In this document: one piece after another, positions 8,691 through 17,872 of the stretch
Layout: each line of letters opens with the position of its first letter
How positions within the stretch are numbered: position 1 is the stretch's first letter
Assembly: GCF_003600685.1 (NCBI RefSeq)
Contig: NZ_CP032084.1
Location: 6,014,001 to 6,078,000, forward strand
Source of the DNA: Achromobacter sp. B7
Lineage (GTDB): Bacteria; Pseudomonadota; Gammaproteobacteria; Burkholderiales; Burkholderiaceae_B
Reading direction: 5' to 3'
Length of the DNA: 64,000 nt
Notes under the pieces: model-generated
What the model was told of the DNA's origin: nothing
The model's database searches: none
The model's input: only the letters and a program-made list of their open reading frames with translations
Made by a program: the position numbers and the translations under genes

Positions 8691-9953
8691 TTACTGGAAC
8701 CAGCGCTTGACGGTGTCGACCATGCGGCCAAAGAAGCCGGCGCGTTCGACGGCGTCCTGCACGACCAGCGGCTCAGTGCGCAGCACCTTGCCGTCCAGCG
8801 TGAATTGCAGCGTGCCCACCTGTTGGCCCTTGGCCAGCGGCGCGATCAGCGGATCGGTGCGCTGGGCAACAGGCTTCAGGTCGCCGGCCTTGCCGCGCGG
8901 CACGGCAATCGACACGGGCTTGGGCGGACCCAGCTTCACGTTTTCAGCGGTGCCTTCCCAGACGCGCGCATCGATGCCGGGCTGGCTCTTGTCGAACAGC
9001 TTGACGGTGTCGAAGTTCTGGAAGCTCCAGTTCAAAAGCTTCAAGCTTTCTTCGGCACGCGTGGCTTCGCTGTCCGTGCCCACCACCACCACCAGGATGC
9101 GGCGGTCGCCGCGCACGGCGGTCGACACCAGGCAATAGCCGGCCGAATCGGTGTGGCCGGTCTTCATGCCGTCCACCGACGGGTCGGCCCACAGCAGGCG
9201 GTTGCGATTGGGCTGCGTGATCTTGTTGTACGTGTAGCTCTTTTGCTTGTAGTAGTGGAAGAAGTCCGGGTGATCGGTGATCAGGTGCGCGGACAGCGTG
9301 GCCAGGTCGCGCGTGGACGTCATGTGCTGCGGGTCGGGCAGGCCGGTGGCGTTCATGAAGTGGGTGTTCTTCATGCCCAGGCGTTCGGCTTCCTGATTCA
9401 TCAGCGCGGCAAACGCCGATTCGCTGCCGCCCACGGCTTCGGCCAACGCCACCGAGGCGTCGTTACCGGACTGCACGATCATGCCTTGGTTCAGTTCGTC
9501 CACCGTGACGGGCTTGCGCGGTTCGATGAACATGCGCGAACCGCCCGTGCGCCAGGCGTGCTCGGACACGGGCACGGTCTGTTCCAGCGTCAGGCGCTTT
9601 TCTTCCAGCGCGTTGAACACGACGTAGGCCGTCATGATCTTCGTGAGCGAAGCCGGTTCGACCTTCATGTCGGGATTGGACGCGGCCAGGGTCTGGCCGC
9701 TGTTCACGTCGATAACGATCCAGGCCTTGGCCGCGATGGTGGGCGCCGGCACCGCCGACACATCACCCACCGGCACCACGCCCGAGGCTGACGGCGCCGG
9801 CGCGGTGGCGCCCGCGGCGGCAGGGGCAGCGGCGGGCGCTTGTTGCGTCCAGGCCGGCATCGAGGCCGCAAGCAGCGCCGACAATACCGCGCCCGTCAGC
9901 AGACGGCGGGTAAAGACAGCGGGGGATTGAGCGGAGTAAGGCAAATTCTTCAT
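8691..9953 (-). CDS. D-alanyl-D-alanine carboxypeptidase (PBP5/6 type)
   Basis: A 420-residue periplasmic penicillin-binding protein that trims the terminal D-alanine from peptidoglycan stem peptides. With the ATG at 9953 (MKNLPYSAQS) residues 1-37 form a signal peptide with a cleavage-like ASMPAWTQ, followed by an Ala/Pro-rich linker to about residue 75. The catalytic motifs are all present: SxxK at S102-K105 (SLTK), SxN at S162-N164 (SGN), and KTG at 264-266. A C-terminal beta domain and a final amphipathic segment ending in VKRWFQ fit membrane-surface anchoring. A longer start at 10007 would place extra residues ahead of the signal peptide. Confidence 0.95.
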   Translation of the reverse strand: MKNLPYSAQSPAVFTRRLLTGAVLSALLAASMPAWTQQAPAAAPAAAGATAPAPSASGVVPVGDVSAVPAPTIAAKAWIVIDVNSGQTLAASNPDMKVEPASLTKIMTAYVVFNALEEKRLTLEQTVPVSEHAWRTGGSRMFIEPRKPVTVDELNQGMIVQSGNDASVALAEAVGGSESAFAALMNQEAERLGMKNTHFMNATGLPDPQHMTSTRDLATLSAHLITDHPDFFHYYKQKSYTYNKITQPNRNRLLWADPSVDGMKTGHTDSAGYCLVSTAVRGDRRILVVVVGTDSEATRAEESLKLLNWSFQNFDTVKLFDKSQPGIDARVWEGTAENVKLGPPKPVSIAVPRGKAGDLKPVAQRTDPLIAPLAKGQQVGTLQFTLDGKVLRTEPLVVQDAVERAGFFGRMVDTVKRWFQ

Positions 9954-10104
9954 CGGCAACGTGGGTCCAGGAAAGACGCCCGCCGGCGCGGGGCTAGTGG
10001 CTGACAATTATAGGCAGGCGATTGGACCCGGCCGGTTCGCGCGGGGTTCCCGGTGCATTTAAAACATGCAACCTGATGCAACCTGCTGCCTTCGTGTGGC
10101 CGGT

Positions 10105-10758
10105 TCAGTCCAACGCGACCTTCAGCCGCGCCTGGATCAACTGGCGCAGCACCAGCAGCTTGCCGTGAAAGAAATGCGATGCGCCCGGCACCACCACCAC
10201 CGGAATCGAACGCGGACGCGCCCAGTCCATGGCTTCGGACAGCGGCACCACCTCGTCTTCTTCGCCGTGGACCATCAGCGTGTCGTCAGGAACCTGGACT
10301 TCATGCGACTGAAACCGGTTCACCGCCGGCCCCATCAACATCAGCGCGGACGGCAGCTTGGCATCGCCCGCATCCGCCAGCGCCGCGTAGGTTTGCGCCG
10401 CGACCGCGGTGCCAAACGAAAAGCCGGCCAGTACCCAGGGTGCGTCGGCCAGTTCGGGATGCAGCTCGCGCATTTGCGTCACCACGGCAAGCATGTCCTG
10501 GGTTTCGCCGACCGACTTGTCGAACACGCCTTCGGACTGCCCGACGCCGCGAAAGTTGGGGCGCACCGCCACCAGGCCATGCTGCACGCAGGCGCGCGAC
10601 ACGGTGGTGACCACCTTGTTTTCGCGCGCGCCGCCTTGCAGCGGATGCGGATGCAGGACCAGGGCCCAGCCTCGCGGCGTGCCGGCAGGCCAATCGACGG
10701 CGCAATCAATGCGGCCGGCGGCGCCGGTGAAGGCGTGGGTATCAGTGCGTGCGGACAT
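10105..10758 (-). CDS. Alpha/beta hydrolase (COG2945-type)
   Basis: A 217-residue cytoplasmic alpha/beta hydrolase. HPHPLQGG at residues 36-43 forms the oxyanion-side loop typical of this group, the nucleophile elbow is GFSFG with S114, and the aspartate and histidine of the triad are suggested by HGEEDEVVPL near 180 and GASHFFHG near 199. There is no signal peptide. The family has no well-defined natural substrate. It is the last gene before the Mce-type transport operon reads in from the right, 57 bases downstream of the lipoprotein gene. Confidence 0.88.
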   Translation of the reverse strand: MSARTDTHAFTGAAGRIDCAVDWPAGTPRGWALVLHPHPLQGGARENKVVTTVSRACVQHGLVAVRPNFRGVGQSEGVFDKSVGETQDMLAVVTQMRELHPELADAPWVLAGFSFGTAVAAQTYAALADAGDAKLPSALMLMGPAVNRFQSHEVQVPDDTLMVHGEEDEVVPLSEAMDWARPRSIPVVVVPGASHFFHGKLLVLRQLIQARLKVALD

Positions 10759-10815
10759 GGTTCAACTCAACGTGCAAAAAAGGAAATGGGGAAACGAGGA
10801 AACGACGAAACGGAT

Positions 10816-11553
10816 TCAATTGCCGGGCCGTGACCCGGCAGAGGGATTGAATGCGGGCTCGAAGTTCGGTCCGGGCCGGGGGCCGAATCCGCGCCGGGGC
10901 GCGGTTTCTGACGTAGCACCGGATGCCACTGCGGAGGCGGGTTCGGACGTGGCGGCGGAGGCGCTTCGCACCGTCGCCGCCAACCATTGCGCCAGCTGAT
11001 CCGAGGCCTCGTCCGTGGCTTGCCGCAGCGCCGCGACGCCGCCGGCGGCGTCTTGCGTCGGCGTCGGCACGCGCACCTGGATGCGCTTTTGATCGACCAC
11101 GTTGCGGCCATTGAGCAGCACTGCCTGCAACAGGATGCGCCCTTCGCTGGACTGCCCGTCATCGGCATACACCTGTTCGAACTGCATCAGCGTCAGTTGC
11201 AGCTGCGGCATCTGAAGGTTGACGCGGTCGGCCAGCACGGCGCCCTGACGAGACAAGCGGTCGGTGATGCGCTGGCGCACGAGTTCGGACGGCGACGAGG
11301 CCCAGCGGAACGTGGCATACGCCCGGGGCGCGGCGCTGTCGCCCACGCGCCAGATCATGCTGGTGTCCGACAAGGCGGGCGGCGCTTGCACGCTCATGGC
11401 GATCGGTGCGCGGGCCGGCAGCGCCGGCACGGGTTTGGCGTCCAACCCCAGGTCGAACACCGAGGGCGGCGCCGGCACGCGGCCGATGCCGCAGCCCGCC
11501 AAGGTCAGAGTCAGGGTCACGGTCAATAACAGTACGGCGCTGCGCATTTTCAT
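10816..11553 (-). CDS. ABC-type transport auxiliary lipoprotein (PqiC-like)
   Basis: A 245-residue outer-membrane-type lipoprotein. The N terminus MKMRSAVLLLTVTLTLTLAGC is a lipoprotein signal peptide ending in the lipobox LAGC. The body shows the auxiliary-lipoprotein fold elements, including the AYATFRWASSPSELVRQRI segment. Its start overlaps the stop of the MlaD-like gene by four bases, so it is the last member of the permease-ATPase-MlaD-lipoprotein operon. In PqiC-like systems the lipoprotein meets the periplasmic MCE protein to move phospholipids between membranes. The C-terminal tail is proline- and arginine-rich and probably disordered. Confidence 0.88.
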   Translation of the reverse strand: MKMRSAVLLLTVTLTLTLAGCGIGRVPAPPSVFDLGLDAKPVPALPARAPIAMSVQAPPALSDTSMIWRVGDSAAPRAYATFRWASSPSELVRQRITDRLSRQGAVLADRVNLQMPQLQLTLMQFEQVYADDGQSSEGRILLQAVLLNGRNVVDQKRIQVRVPTPTQDAAGGVAALRQATDEASDQLAQWLAATVRSASAATSEPASAVASGATSETAPRRGFGPRPGPNFEPAFNPSAGSRPGN

Positions 11554-12506
11554 TTGGGCTGTCTCCCGAATCCGGCAAAGCCGGCTTCGCCAGGCCCGGG
11601 CGCAACGGGCGCCGGGCCGAACAAGAACGATTGCGGCGTGCTGTCGACACGGCGCAGGGTGACGGTCGCGCCACGCGCGGCGGCGCTGACGTTGGTGGCC
11701 ATATTGGTAACGGCGGGCAGGGTTTCGCCGTCCAGGCGCGCGGCGGCCAGCGCAATGTCGTTAAGGCTGCGCGTGGCGACCGACAAGGGGCCGTCGGGCG
11801 CATTCAAGCGCGCCAGCGCCTGCCGCGCCTGCTGCGCCAGGTCGGCAATCTCGCGCGCGGCGCGGTCCGCCTGGCGCGACGTCGTGCCCAGCGAGTCGAT
11901 CAGCGGTCCTAACTTAGCCATGGTGGGCGCAAGGTCGCGGCTGGCTTGCCGCAACGACTGCGTGATGTCGGTGGCGTTCTGCAAGGTGGCGGTCAGCGCT
12001 TGCACGTTCTGTTCGCTAAGCACGCGGCGCAGCTGCTCGGTGGCCTCTTCCACGTTGGATATCAGCTTGCCGCCGCGCTGCTCGATGCGGTCAAGAAAAC
12101 CGGGGCGCAGCGGAATGGCGGCGGGATGCTCGGCGGACGAGGCCAGGCGCTTGAGCGACGAGCCGTCGTCGCGCAGTTCCACGTTGGACATCCCCGTCAC
12201 GCCTTGCACGCCCAGTTCCGCCCACGTTGATTCGGTGATGGGCGTATTGGGCGCCACGCCGATGCGGATGCGCACCTGCCCCGGCTTGTTCGGGTTCAGC
12301 GCCAAGGACTGCACCTTGCCCACCGGCACGCCTTGATAACGCACGGCCGATTGCGGATTCAAGCCGCTGACGGCGGTGGCCGACACGATCTCGTACGTTT
12401 GCAGCTTGGTGCGATCCCGCCCGATCCACACGGCGATCAGCGCGGCGGCAACCAACAGGACCAGCGTGAAGATGCCGGCCATGAGCGCATGACTACGGTT
12501 TTCCAT
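11550..12506 (-). CDS. MlaD/MCE-domain substrate-binding protein of lipid ABC transporter
   Basis: A 318-residue protein anchored by one N-terminal helix (residues 9-27) followed by a single MCE domain with SATAVSGLNPQSAVRYQGVPVGKV near residue 45. A long helical C-terminal half rich in glutamine, alanine and arginine follows, as in single-MCE proteins that form hexameric rings. I use the ATG at 12506 (MENRSHALMAG), which overlaps the ATPase gene by 14 bases. The protein would bridge the inner membrane complex and the outer-membrane lipoprotein and carry phospholipid or another hydrophobic substrate. It is not necessarily the canonical Mla system, which usually carries mlaB and mlaC as separate genes. 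Confidence 0.9.
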   Translation of the reverse strand: MENRSHALMAGIFTLVLLVAAALIAVWIGRDRTKLQTYEIVSATAVSGLNPQSAVRYQGVPVGKVQSLALNPNKPGQVRIRIGVAPNTPITESTWAELGVQGVTGMSNVELRDDGSSLKRLASSAEHPAAIPLRPGFLDRIEQRGGKLISNVEEATEQLRRVLSEQNVQALTATLQNATDITQSLRQASRDLAPTMAKLGPLIDSLGTTSRQADRAAREIADLAQQARQALARLNAPDGPLSVATRSLNDIALAAARLDGETLPAVTNMATNVSAAARGATVTLRRVDSTPQSFLFGPAPVAPGPGEAGFAGFGRQPK

Positions 12507-13332
12507 GATGCAACCCCTTCGGCGCCAGGTCCCCAAGCGCGCGCAAGCCGCGTTCGCCCAGAAAGAATGTATGAATGAACGGGTGATCGACCTTCAGGAC
12601 TTCCTGCACCGTGTCGCACACGATCACCCGTTTGTCGGCCAGCACGGCGACACGCGTAGCCAGCGCCAGCAGCGTGTCCAGATCGTGCGTCACCATGACG
12701 ACGGTAAACCGCAGCTGGCGGTGCAGGCTGCGCACCAGATCCACGAATTCGTCCGAACGCAGCGGGTCCAGCCCGGCGGTAGGTTCGTCCAGGAACAGCA
12801 ATTCGGGGTCCAGCGACAACGCACGCGCCAGCGCCACGCGCTTGACCATGCCGCCGGACAGGTCCGACGGCCGCTTGTCGGCGTCCTTGGCGGATAGCCC
12901 GACCATGGCCAGCCGGCACATGACGACATCGCACACCAGGTCTTCGGGCACCGTTCGCAGTTCGCGCAATGGCAGCGCCACGTTGTCGAACACGGACAGC
13001 GCCGAGAACAACGCCCCCGCCTGAAACAGCATGCCCCAGCGGTAGGACAGGCGCCGGCGCTCGCCGGGCGACAGGTCGAACAGCGAATGCCCCAGCACTT
13101 TGACGGAGCCGGCGGCAGGTTGGTCCAGGCCGATGATTTGCCGCAGCAGCACCGTCTTGCCGGTGCCCGATCCGCCCACCAGCACCAGGATTTCGCCGGG
13201 GAAGACGGTCAGGTCCAGCTTGTCGTGCACCACATGGTCGCCAAACGCCGTGCGCAGCCCGCGCACCGTGATAACGGGCTCGACGGTGACGCTGTCGTCG
13301 GTGAACAGGCGATTTTGCGTGGCGCTGTTCAT
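12493..13332 (-). CDS. ABC transporter ATP-binding protein (MlaF-like)
   Basis: A 279-residue ATPase. The Walker A motif GGSGTGKTVLL, the Q-loop region GMLFQAGALFSALSV, the signature DLSGGMVKRVALARAL and Walker B LLFLDEPTAGLDP are in the usual order, and VTHD supplies the switch histidine. FQAGALFSALSVFDNVALPL is typical of the MlaF/Ttg2A branch. The start at 13332 overlaps the permease stop (TGATG). The frame stays open far upstream, but those extra 380 residues run antiparallel in composition to the permease gene and are not part of this protein. It powers the MCE-type lipid transporter encoded around it. Confidence 0.95.
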   Translation of the reverse strand: MNSATQNRLFTDDSVTVEPVITVRGLRTAFGDHVVHDKLDLTVFPGEILVLVGGSGTGKTVLLRQIIGLDQPAAGSVKVLGHSLFDLSPGERRRLSYRWGMLFQAGALFSALSVFDNVALPLRELRTVPEDLVCDVVMCRLAMVGLSAKDADKRPSDLSGGMVKRVALARALSLDPELLFLDEPTAGLDPLRSDEFVDLVRSLHRQLRFTVVMVTHDLDTLLALATRVAVLADKRVIVCDTVQEVLKVDHPFIHTFFLGERGLRALGDLAPKGLHHGKP

Positions 13333-14462
13333 CAGATGCCCACCGAACTGAAGATGATGGCGTAGAAGGCGTCCAGCAGAATCACGCCGGTAATTGATGT
13401 CACCACGGATGTGGTTGTGCCCCGGCCCAGGCTTTCGGTATTGGGCTGGATGCGCAAGCCAAAGTGGCAGGCGATCAGCGCGATCAAGATGCCGAAGGTC
13501 ACGCCCTTGAGGATGCCGATCCAGTAATTGGTCAGCGAGATGGCGTCCGGCAGCGAGGTCAGGAACCACTGCGGCGAGATACCCAGCTGCATCTGCGCGG
13601 CCAACATGCCGCCCAGCAAGGCCATGGCGTCCGTCCACAAGACCAGCAGCGGCATGGTCACGGCCAGCGCCAACACACGCGGCAGGATCAGGCGCTGCCC
13701 GTGCGAGATACCCATGACGCGCATGGCGTCCAGCTCCTGCGTGACGCGCATCACGCCAATCTGCGCGGTGATTGCAGAACCAGACCGGCCCGCCACCAGA
13801 ATGGCCGCCAGCACCGGCCCAAGCTCGCGCACGATGGACACGCCTAGCAGCCGCACGATGAAGCGGTCGGCGCCGATCATCTGTAGCTGCTGCGCCGACA
13901 GATACGACAGCACCACGCCGATCAGAAACCCCACCAGCGCCGTGATGCCCAGCGCCTGCGCGCCCGTGCGATACACCTGCGCCGAGATCTCGCGCCAGGG
14001 CCCCAGGCGCGGCCGGCGCAGCATGGCGCCCAGGTCCAGCATCAATTGGCCCAGCATGATCAGCAGCGCCCGGCCGTTTTCGGCGGCTTGCAAGATGGCG
14101 CCGCCTAGGCCGCGGATCCAGGCAAAGGTTTCGGGCTTGGGCGGGGCCGTCTGGGCCTCGCCCTTGTTCATGGCCAGCGCGTTGAAAACATCCTGCTGGC
14201 CGGCCGACCAGCGCACCCGTTCGGGCAGTTTTTCGCCCCAGGCCTGCCAGATCAGCAAGGCGCCGATGGTGTCCAGGCGGCTGATGCCGTGCAGATCCCA
14301 GCGCACGCCTTCCTGGGCCGCGCGGGCCATGGCGGTGCGCCGGCGTTCGACTTCGCCGGCCTGTGCCAGGGCCAGGACGCTCCAGTCGCCCGCCACATGG
14401 CAGACTTTTCCGTCCAGACGGAAAGGCGCGGCGGCGGACGCGGATGAAGCGGAATGCGGCAT
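13332..14462 (-). CDS. MlaE-family permease with N-terminal STAS-like domain
   Basis: A 376-residue membrane protein. The first 110 residues form a soluble STAS-like domain (FRLDGKVCHVAGDW, then a serine/threonine-poor SRLDTIGALLIWQAW), and the rest is the MlaE permease with its long amphipathic first helix and about five transmembrane segments; GFLIGVVLSYLSAQQLQ and VVPTS-like glycine-rich turns are typical. This fuses the roles of MlaB and MlaE in one chain. The start at 14462 (MPHSASSASAAAPF) is preferred over one at 14570, which would run into the upstream promoter of birA. It is the first gene of the four-gene operon. Confidence 0.9.
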   Translation of the reverse strand: MPHSASSASAAAPFRLDGKVCHVAGDWSVLALAQAGEVERRRTAMARAAQEGVRWDLHGISRLDTIGALLIWQAWGEKLPERVRWSAGQQDVFNALAMNKGEAQTAPPKPETFAWIRGLGGAILQAAENGRALLIMLGQLMLDLGAMLRRPRLGPWREISAQVYRTGAQALGITALVGFLIGVVLSYLSAQQLQMIGADRFIVRLLGVSIVRELGPVLAAILVAGRSGSAITAQIGVMRVTQELDAMRVMGISHGQRLILPRVLALAVTMPLLVLWTDAMALLGGMLAAQMQLGISPQWFLTSLPDAISLTNYWIGILKGVTFGILIALIACHFGLRIQPNTESLGRGTTTSVVTSITGVILLDAFYAIIFSSVGI

Positions 14463-14558
14463 GTAGGCGGGGCACCGGATGCAAAATGTATCGCCAATGA
14501 TAAACGCTTGCGCCCCGAAAGACCGCGCGTGGCGGCCGCGTGCCCTACAATCGCCGCC

Positions 14559-15410
14559 ATGTCCGAACACGTCCGCCCTATCGACCTGCCCGCGCCGGAA
14601 GCCCTGGCCCGCGAGCTAGGCCAGCGCCTGCCTGTATTCCAAGACATCACCTGGACCGGCAACACCGGGTCGACCAATGCCGACCTGCTGGCGCGAGCCC
14701 GCTCGGGGCTTGGCGCGGCCAAACCCTGGCTGTTGGGCACCCATCTGCAAAACGCCGGCCGCGGCCGCGCCGGCCGCCCTTGGCAAAACCGCGCGGGCTC
14801 CACGCTGATGTTTTCGTGCGCGTACGACGTGCACCTGCCCGCCGCGCAATTGCCCGCGCTATCACCCTTGGCCGGCGTCGTCGCCTGCGAGGCGCTGCGC
14901 GCCGTTGCCGGGCCGCGTGCGAACGGCCTGTGCATGAAGTGGCCGAACGATGTGCAGTGGCACGACGCCAAGCTGGCCGGGGTGCTGGTGGAAACCACCC
15001 GCAATCCAGGTGGCCGCGAGGCCGGCTACACCGTTGTCATCGGCATGGGTGTCAATTTGCGCGACGCGGCCGAGCTGTCCCGCGCGCTGGATCGCGATGT
15101 GGCTGATTGGACTCAGGTGCAAGCCGAATCCGGCCTCCTGCCCGACGCGGCTGACCTGATCTGCGCCAGCGCCACCGCCTGGCACGACGCGGTTCAAACC
15201 TTGGAACGCGAGGGTTTTGCCGCGTTTCAGCATCGTTTTGACCGAGTCGACGCGCTGGCGGGCCGGCCGGTGAACGTGCTGGAAAAAGGCGATATCCTAC
15301 TTAGCGGCACCGCCTGTGGCGTGGACGAACATGGCCGCCTGCTGGTGCAAACGCCCCAGGGCGCCACACCGATTTCAATTGGTGAAATCTCGATTCGACG
15401 CCAAGCATGA
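14559..15410 (+). CDS. birA: Biotin--[acetyl-CoA-carboxylase] ligase, class I
   Basis: A 283-residue enzyme that activates biotin with ATP and transfers it to the biotin carboxyl carrier protein. TGSTNADLL near residue 36 and the adenylate-binding [10 protein letters not shown] near residue 67 are the family hallmarks, and KWPNDVQ near 128 and KLAGVLVE near 138 follow. There is no N-terminal winged helix, so this form cannot act as a DNA-binding repressor. The ATG at 14559 is divergent from the permease gene by 96 bases. The stop overlaps the coaX start by four bases, making a birA-coaX operon. Confidence 0.95.
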   Translation: MSEHVRPIDLPAPEALARELGQRLPVFQDITWTGNTGSTNADLLARARSGLGAAKPWLLGTHLQNAGRGRAGRPWQNRAGSTLMFSCAYDVHLPAAQLPALSPLAGVVACEALRAVAGPRANGLCMKWPNDVQWHDAKLAGVLVETTRNPGGREAGYTVVIGMGVNLRDAAELSRALDRDVADWTQVQAESGLLPDAADLICASATAWHDAVQTLEREGFAAFQHRFDRVDALAGRPVNVLEKGDILLSGTACGVDEHGRLLVQTPQGATPISIGEISIRRQA

Positions 15411-16213
15411 TTATTCTTATTGATTCCGGCAACAGCCGTTTGAAGGTGGGTTGGCTGGACGCCAGCAACCGCGATATGCCGCGCGAGCCGGCGGCGGTCG
15501 CCTTCGACGGCCTGGACCTGGATGCGCTGGATGGCTGGCTGGCCGCGCTGCCGCGCCGCCCGCTGCGCGCGCTGGGCGTGAACGTGGCGGGCGAAGCCCG
15601 CGGCACGGCCATTGCCGCGATCCTGCAAAAACACGGTTGCGCGGTGACGTGGTCGCCTTCGCAGGGCACGACGCTGGGGCTGGTCAACAGCTACCGCGTG
15701 CCGACGCAATTGGGCGCCGACCGCTGGGCGTCGCTGCTGGGCGTGCTGTCGCGCCTGCCCGGCGCCCATCCCCCCTTCGTGCTGGCCAGCTTCGGCACGG
15801 CCACCACCATTGATACCGTCGGCCCCGACAACGTCTTCGCCGGCGGCCTGATCCTGCCGGGCCCTGCCATGATGCGCAACGCGCTGGCCCATGGCACCGC
15901 CAACCTGCCCATCGCCAACGGCCAGGTCGTGGCCTACCCCATCGACACGCACGAAGCCATTGCCTCCGGCATTGCGGCCGCGCAGGCGGGCGCGGTGGTG
16001 CGCCAATGGCTGGCGGGCCGCCAGCGCTACGGCGAGACCCCGCAGATCTACGCGGCGGGCGGCGGCTGGCCCGAAGTGCATCAGGAAATAGAACGCCTGC
16101 TGGCCGATGCCGGCGGCGCGTTCGGCGCCGCGCCGGTGCCGGTGTACCTGGACCACCCCGTCCTGGATGGCCTGGCCGCGGTCGCCCGCGCCACCCTGGA
16201 CCTCAACGCCTGA
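15407..16213 (+). CDS. coaX: Type III pantothenate kinase
   Basis: A 268-residue acetate-kinase/hsp70-fold enzyme catalysing the first step of coenzyme A synthesis, phosphorylation of pantothenate. The phosphate-binding [15 protein letters not shown] is at the N terminus, [10 protein letters not shown] near residue 103 contacts pantothenate, and [10 protein letters not shown] near 130 is the second phosphate motif. In Bordetella the orthologue is called baf (Bvg accessory factor) because it was found through virulence gene expression. It overlaps birA by four bases, a conserved pairing in this group. Confidence 0.96.
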   Translation: MIILIDSGNSRLKVGWLDASNRDMPREPAAVAFDGLDLDALDGWLAALPRRPLRALGVNVAGEARGTAIAAILQKHGCAVTWSPSQGTTLGLVNSYRVPTQLGADRWASLLGVLSRLPGAHPPFVLASFGTATTIDTVGPDNVFAGGLILPGPAMMRNALAHGTANLPIANGQVVAYPIDTHEAIASGIAAAQAGAVVRQWLAGRQRYGETPQIYAAGGGWPEVHQEIERLLADAGGAFGAAPVPVYLDHPVLDGLAAVARATLDLNA

Positions 16214-16225
16214 ACAAGGCCCGCC

Positions 16226-16390
16226 ATGCGAGTGCTCTTCATTCTGATCGTGCTGGCGAATTTATGGGTACTGGCGCTGGGCCAGGGATGGATCGGCGTG
16301 CGCCCGGAAGATGACGGGCGAGATACGCGAAAGTTCAGTCAGGAATTGAACGAGGATGCGGTCAAGCTGGTGGGGCGGGCGAATTCGTAA
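16226..16390 (+). CDS. Small single-helix membrane protein of 54 residues
   Basis: An ORF 12 bases after coaX encodes 54 residues. Residues 2-19 (RVLFILIVLANLWVLALG) are a hydrophobic helix, followed by a charged tail with RPEDDGRDTRKFSQELNED. It shares the strand and codon style of coaX and birA, has a purine-rich AACAAGG upstream, and ends in TAA at 16388. I do not recognise the family. A short membrane or secreted protein co-transcribed with coaX is the simplest reading. Confidence 0.55.
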   Translation: MRVLFILIVLANLWVLALGQGWIGVRPEDDGRDTRKFSQELNEDAVKLVGRANS

Positions 16391-16510
16391 TATTGCAGGT
16401 CGGCGCGTAGAATGGCGCCGCCCCGCGCAAGCCCCTGACAGGACGTCCTATTACGCGGCCTGACCTCCCACCGACGGCCCGTATCGCCTGACTAGATTTG
16501 AAGGAACGAA

Positions 16511-17860
16511 ATGACATCTACAGTGCCGATTAGCCAAAGGCCCGCGACGCACTTCATCGGCGTATTTTTATGCTATTTCCTGATCCTCGCGGCCTACGCG
16601 AGCTACATGAGTCACCCTGCCGGACAGATCGACGCATTCGCCACTACGGCCCAAGACCTGCTCAAGTTCCTCCCGTCAGACCCCGGCAGTTTCATGACAG
16701 GCGCAATGAATATCGCCGACAAGGGGTGGATCTCGCCGGAGAACAATTGGATCACCAGTTTCTGGCCTCCCGGCTTCCTGCTGGTTGAAGCGGGGCTGAT
16801 CAAGCTGATCAGCCTGGACACCCCCTATTTCGTGTACACCCTCCAGTTGCTGGCTTGCGCCGCATGGGCGGGGGTACTGGGCAAATTCAACAAGGTGCTG
16901 CGCACTTTCGTCGCGGTGCCGTTCGCATGGCTGCTTCCGCTCCTGCTGTTTGTGCCGTCCGTAGCGCGGTCATTCCTTCTGGAGCCCGGCCGTGTCATAT
17001 ATGGCGAAACGTTTTCCATCGCATTTTTCTTCCTGGGCGTGCTGTGCGCACTGCAGGCATCCGCCGTGGCCCAACCGCGCAAGCTCGCCATTGCTGCGGG
17101 CGTCAGTATCGGGCTGGCGGCTTACTTCCGATCACAATTCGAATTGTTTGTGCTCGGCCTGACCTTTTGGCTGCTAGTGGCATGGCTGTGGAGCCTCGTA
17201 CGCGCCAAGCACCGACCGGCGAAGAGCCGATGGATGGGTATCGCCCTGACGGTGGTCATTTCTGCCCACGTCGTCATGGCGCCCTGGCGGATTTATCATC
17301 AAGTCACCATGGGCAGCCCCAAATGGGTCTACACCGAAACACTGTCGTTTTCGACGTCGGTCATGAGCCGCGAGCACCTGCTCAGCCAGGGCGGCGAATT
17401 CATCATCGAGGGCGGTGGTGGCCTGACCTGCCGAATCGACCCCACGACGTGCGGGCGACTAGAGGAAGCGCCCCAACTTTTCGTGCGCACCTTGCTGAGC
17501 CACCCGCTGGAATGGCATGCGATCAAATTCGGCATCATCGGCAACTATTTCTACGCCAGCCAGCAAGACATGGGGCGGGCCACAACGCAAGCCACGGGAT
17601 GGGACACGGTCACGAACATCTTCTTCCTGATCGCCATCATCGTCGCACTCCTGGCGGGCGTGGCGCTGGCGCGCCGGCGGTCGATGTATGCCCCGGTGCT
17701 CAATTGGGCCAACGCCACCATCGTGTCTGCGTACTATTTAATCTTTATGGTGCACCAGTATGAGGTCCGCTACTTCTACTTCGGCAAACTGTACGCCACG
17801 CTGATCGCTTTGATCGGGCTGACCCTACTTTTCACGCAGCAAAAACACAAGACCAACTAA
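16511..17860 (+). CDS. Multi-pass membrane protein, probable GT-C glycosyltransferase of a gtr-like cassette
   Basis: A 449-residue membrane protein with about ten hydrophobic helices and a large periplasmic loop after the first helix containing QIDAFATTAQDLLKFLPSDP and ENNWITSFWPPGFLL, the loop position where GT-C enzymes carry their catalytic acidic residue. It ends in a final helix and the basic tail QQKHKTN. It is followed after 12 bases by a GtrB-like transferase and then GtrA, the order expected for a serotype-type glycan modification cassette in which this variable protein would be the acceptor-specific transferase. A likely ribosome-binding site AAGGAACG lies just before the ATG at 16511. 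Confidence 0.65.
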   Translation: MTSTVPISQRPATHFIGVFLCYFLILAAYASYMSHPAGQIDAFATTAQDLLKFLPSDPGSFMTGAMNIADKGWISPENNWITSFWPPGFLLVEAGLIKLISLDTPYFVYTLQLLACAAWAGVLGKFNKVLRTFVAVPFAWLLPLLLFVPSVARSFLLEPGRVIYGETFSIAFFFLGVLCALQASAVAQPRKLAIAAGVSIGLAAYFRSQFELFVLGLTFWLLVAWLWSLVRAKHRPAKSRWMGIALTVVISAHVVMAPWRIYHQVTMGSPKWVYTETLSFSTSVMSREHLLSQGGEFIIEGGGGLTCRIDPTTCGRLEEAPQLFVRTLLSHPLEWHAIKFGIIGNYFYASQQDMGRATTQATGWDTVTNIFFLIAIIVALLAGVALARRRSMYAPVLNWANATIVSAYYLIFMVHQYEVRYFYFGKLYATLIALIGLTLLFTQQKHKTN

Positions 17861-17872
17861 GCCGATATCGCC

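Noticed and set aside
12493..14484. A 663-codon minus-strand frame covering both the ABC ATPase and the permease region
   Set aside because: Only its last 279 codons are the ATPase. The upstream part lies out of frame inside the permease gene and is arginine/proline/glycine-rich, as expected for a shadow frame.
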